This document shows positions 60,254 through 64,000 of a stretch of DNA of 64,000 nucleotides, in pieces. The position numbers and the translations under genes were made by a program. Numbering within the stretch: position 1 is the first letter of the stretch; every line of letters starts with the position of its first letter. Source of the DNA: Buddleja alternifolia. Its lineage: Eukaryota > Streptophyta > Magnoliopsida > Lamiales > Scrophulariaceae. The DNA lies in the NCBI GenBank assembly GCA_019426215.1, contig CM033397.1, positions 31,560,480-31,624,479 of the forward strand, written 5' to 3'. The notes under the pieces were generated by a model. That model was given only the letters and a program-made list of their open reading frames with translations. It had not been told where the DNA came from and did no database searches.

Positions 60254-62589
60254 ACAATCTAAAGCCATGACAGTAATTTGTGTTTAAGCAAGAACAATTA
60301 ATCTTGAGATTTATGATTAAATGTAACCTAAATTTTTGGTGGTTATTGAGAAATTGATGAATCCATTGGGATATAGCATGTATCCTAATTAATCGAAACT
60401 GCACGGCTGCTTGTTGATTTGGGTTATGACCTATTCAACTCCAGATAATAGTAGGGTTTTCTCCAAATGCTAATATGAAATTTCTTACAAAAATAAAAAG
60501 GTACGTGCATTGCATTTCTGTCAAATCCCATATGACTTATAGTTTTGTTCTGTCCATAATGATATATTAAAGTATGATATACTAAATGAGTCCAGGAGTT
60601 TTATGTGATCGTTCTGTTAGTAATATATAATAATGTCTATACTATATATTTTAATTGTAAGTGAATGCATGAATTAGTCTTGCTGATATGTATGAGCGAC
60701 TTTAAGCTTTTGGTCTAACGGACATGTGCATGTGATAATTACTCACTAATTAAGATGTTTCAATTTCATGAGTATTAAGTTTATTAAAATATATATGCTT
60801 CCATACAAAACTAATAAACCATTAGCGTGTGAATTTTTATCATTTAGACATACAAATCACTTAATAATATAAAGTACGTCACTTGTTTATCTAATTTCTA
60901 GTTATGATTATATTTATGACTGTGTTATATATGTGATAGATAATGCATCATTATTTATATACAAATGGCCAGCAACATACAACTATGTGTATACTAGAAA
61001 ATAGAAATTGCCTGGTAGTTAAGACTTAAAAGCATAGGAGTTACGTGCAATTTTGTCCAACGGCGAAATGATAAAACTGTTTAAATGCTATGCTGCTAAT
61101 GAACCTATTATTGTACTATAGTTGTGTGGAAGGTACATGTTGATTACTCTTTAACGACATGTTGTGCAGTATTAGGAAATATATTTCTAAATAATGGTAT
61201 ATGAATATTGCTGTAAGAAATTAAAAAAGTCCAGAGAAGTATATATGCATTGATACCTCAGTATTATATTTTTGTTAATTCTAAAATTGGAGATAAAATT
61301 GGAGATAAAATTGTGAATGTGCATAATAACTGAATTGTGGTTTGTTTAAAAAAAAAAAGGCCAGTGGTAAATAGATAGTTAAATTTTATATGAGAAATCA
61401 TATCAAATTGTCCATGTTATATCATTGAGAGAAATTTTAAGGTTTTGATTATTTTATGATACGTGAGAAATGTAGGGGTTGATTTTATCCCAAAATATTA
61501 AATGAGATTTATTCGGCTTGTGGATAGAAGGGAAAATCATTTTTTATATAGTGCTCTAATTTAATCTAATATGAAACGGGTCTTATTGGAATATTAAGAT
61601 TTATTTTCTAGTGACTTGCTGATTAATTATGAAATTGTTTATGAAATGTGGAGGCTAAAAAGTAAGCTAAGATATTATGAGTTGAAAAGGTTTGTAAGTA
61701 AATTCATTATGTCTTGAATTATTAATATGCAGAAAGTGAAAAGGAAATATGTTTATAATATTCAAGAATAGAGATTGAAAATATCTTATGAAATATGACG
61801 GGATGAGTAAATTTATCCTATATAAATTCAATTAAAAATAAAAATAATACTATTACGTGGAGTTGTCTATAACATTAATGTCTATGTGATGGATTGAGAA
61901 ATGAAAATAAGAGGCATATAATATTTTATTTCATGAGCTGAAATTTACCTCGGAGGACTAGCGTAGAGGCTAGATCCTTTATCATCGATGGAGATGGGCT
62001 AAGCCTGTAAGAGAATCACCTCCGGGAGTGATCCAACTTTGTTGATTGGAGACCCCATGAAGAAAGTTCAATGGGTTGGAACAACTTGTAATGCGTGATT
62101 CATAAAACACTATTTTGAGGAGAGTGCCCATCTAGATGCCTCCTTCCCAATTCCTAAGGTGATGTGCCGTAAAAAGTGTGATGTTAGGTTGGGCTTTGAC
62201 CCTTAATGAGACCAAGGCGGGAAATCCGCAGGGTAGAGGTCACACGTAACCTTGAGAGGTTTCACCTAAGTGAGAGTCGCTCTGATGGCCAGAGCTATGG
62301 GTTTGGGCTGGCCGCAGAGACCCTACAAGAATCAAGATCAGAACGCGTGGCCGTTAATGCGCTAACTCACTATAAGCATGCCCTAGAGTCTGTATCGTGT
62401 GTAGTAATTGAAGTTTGGTCAGGGGACCTAATTTCAGGCTTAGTCCATTATGGCTCCCTCATTTGAATATTACTATCACTAAGAGTAACTTCAAGCCCGA
62501 AAGACACCTATACCGATTGCATGATATAAAGTTGCCACCATATTTAATTGATTTATCGAATTTCATGAATTTTAAATCTTCTGGGGGAT
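60254..62589. other. Internal non-coding region of the LARD-like element
   Basis: AT-rich to about 61930, then a markedly less AT-rich block (61930-62500) with phrases such as GGGAAATCCGCAGGGTAGAG and GAGAGTCGCTCTGATGGCC. This block may be a conserved packaging/leader-type region. It has no stops-free coding pattern. Confidence 0.45.
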
Positions 62590-63243
62590 TGTTGAAAATA
62601 AGCTTTAAAATTTCTTCAATTTACTTTTTATTACCAACCAATAATAATTTCCTTAAAACTCACAATTAGTGTATATTTACTTACAATTTATTTTAGACTT
62701 ATGACCTCATTATCATCTTATATATATGATATTTGACCAATTCATTTCATCATTAGTGAGCCAAATTATTATTTAGATTACGGTGATTTATGATGGTATT
62801 TGTTGCCTATTAATCTCTTTGAAATGGTCAAACTTTATTTTTTATGTAAATAGTCGCATTGAGAATGTGAGAAATTTTATATAGAGTTTTGTGAGATCAT
62901 TTTATACTTCCACAAGAGTGTTTTGACAACGTGATTAAGGATTGGTTCCTTGTCTCCTTGTGGTCTTGCACATAGGATGATACACCGTTGTGAGCTAATG
63001 AGATTTTATCTTGGAGTCGTGCTTAGCCGTCAGAACCTGCACGTAGGGAGACAATCATGGCTTTAGGACATCGTCATGTGGCGTGACTCTCCATTGGTCC
63101 AATAACTTATTTTCTTTGTTTTATGTTATTTGATTTATATAATTCTATAATTTATTGTGATTATTATCATGTATATTGACAATATATTATAAGATGATTT
63201 GAGTAACTTTATATTTATTTAAACACAAATCACAAATTTTACA
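62590..63243 (+). repeat. Probable 3' LTR of the LARD-like element
   Basis: 654 bp, TG...CA termini, preceded by the purine tract GGGGGAT. Its last 325 bp match 59893-60253. Confidence 0.55.
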
Positions 63244-63249
63244 ATAAGA

Positions 63250-63423
63250 GGATATTTGGATAAGGTTATAAGCTCTTAAAAAGTGTTTGGATAAATTTTT
63301 CAGGGAGGAGCTTATAAGATCCTAAAATAAGATGTTAAGAGCTTATATGCTCTTTAAAAATAAGTTGAGAATCCGCAACTTATTTCTTAAGATACTAACT
63401 TATTTTTAAGATCGTAGAAAACC
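63250..63423. other. AT-rich flank with TTGGATAA/GAGCTTATA phrases
   Basis: Repeated GTTTGGATAA, AGCTTATA and AACTTATTT phrases in both orientations suggest a small foldback or MITE fragment. The boundaries are not resolved. Confidence 0.3.
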
Positions 63424-63935
63424 ACACATACACACAGTCACACATTTTTCAACACATTGCATACATTTTCATACACATCACACATTTTACACATACGACA
63501 TACGTTTTACACATATTGCACACATTTTACACACACAACACATTTTCACACACATCACAAATTTTCACACACCACACAACAACCAACAAAGCCAGTGTAG
63601 TGATCCCAGTCCATTTTCACACACACAATATATATTACACACACGACACACATTGTCACACACACTACACATATTTTCACACACACAACACAGATGTTAC
63701 ACATACTGCATGTATTGTACACACATTACACACACGACATACATTTTTAAAAATACTACACAGATGTTACACATACTACACGTATTTTTCACACATACTA
63801 TACGTATTTTTCACACATATTACACATTTTCACACACTACACATGTTTCAGACACATTACATATATTTTTACTTAATGGCACACATTATATCCACACTAA
63901 ATATATTTTCACACACGATACTAATTTTACATACA
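63424..63935 (+). repeat. CA-rich minisatellite
   Basis: About 510 bp of degenerate units alternating CACACA and TTTT(A/C), e.g. ACATTTTCACACAC, ACACATACTACAC and ATTTTTCACACATA. The 107-codon frame through it (63653-63976) is a by-product of the repeat, being His/Thr-rich with no domain. Confidence 0.8.
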
Positions 63936-64000
63936 CTAAGGCTCCGTATGGTTGTATTTTCGGAAATGAATTCTGAGTTTTTTTTTGGGAATGTGTATTA

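Larger units (their letters stand above)
59893..63243 (+). mobile_element. Putative non-autonomous LTR element (LARD-like) with truncated 5' LTR
   Basis: A 361-bp block at 59893-60253 is repeated at about 62919-63243, inside a larger segment that looks like a 3' LTR (62590-63243). The segment starts TGTTGAAA after a purine tract (CTGGGGGAT) and ends TTTACA. Between them (60254-62589) there is no open frame with a known domain, so it would depend on another element for proteins. The missing left part of the 5' LTR coincides with the junction to the Gypsy gag at 59892/59893. Confidence 0.55.

Noticed and set aside
63653..63976. 107-codon open frame
   Set aside because: It runs through the CA-rich minisatellite. 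His/Thr/Tyr repetition reflects the DNA repeat, not a protein.

Overview
The window is plant nuclear DNA: AT-rich, dominated by nested retrotransposons and DNA transposons, with eukaryotic tRNA genes and an intron-bearing plastid-type isoprenoid gene. The N-terminus and body of the GGPP synthase resemble Lamiales/Lamiaceae enzymes, so a Lamiales-type asterid is my best guess (inference; not provable from this window). There is no bacterial-style operon, CRISPR array or rRNA.

Only three intact conventional genes are supported. These are a geranylgeranyl diphosphate synthase (GGPPS; two exons, 42131-43660, + strand) and two copies of a tRNA-Asp(GUC) gene on the - strand (538-609 and 44128-44199). 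The first 85 bases are the last codons and stop of a second GGPPS copy that starts outside the window.

The main architectural feature is a direct segmental duplication. Bases 1-11545 (copy A) recur as 43576-55269 (copy B). Both run through GGPPS 3' end, tRNA-Asp, a tRNA-derived SINE, a LINE ORF1 relic, a hAT-like MITE and a Ty1/Copia element (Copia-2). Copia-2 contains a large inverted repeat built from a LINE fragment. Copy A is 149 bp shorter, mostly through small deletions, many of them single bases. It may be a real tandem duplication with a ~43.6 kb period, or partly an assembly artefact.

Between the copies lie, in order: a 3.8 kb CACTA-type element (12256-16048); AT-rich DNA; a full-length plant L1-type LINE with a perfect 16-bp target-site duplication (18983-25279); AT-rich DNA; a 6.6 kb CACTA element (27714-34304) carrying at least two nested smaller elements; a complete but decayed Ty1/Copia element with both LTRs (34986-39889); a foldback MITE; an RNase H-like relic; and the GGPPS gene.

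To the right of copy B, Copia-2 continues into its integrase and the start of its reverse transcriptase, then breaks at about 56455. Next comes a Ty3/Gypsy-like arrangement of 3' internal region, one 1746-bp LTR and 5' internal region with a tRNA-Asp primer site. A probable non-autonomous LTR element (59893-63243) and a CA-rich minisatellite close the window.

Functionally, GGPPS makes the C20 precursor for carotenoids, chlorophyll side chains, gibberellins and diterpenoids. Everything else is tRNA or transposon history. I found no convincing undescribed molecular system. The most unusual structures are the LINE/integrase inverted duplication, the large repeat with its one-sided deletion bias, and the permuted Gypsy arrangement.
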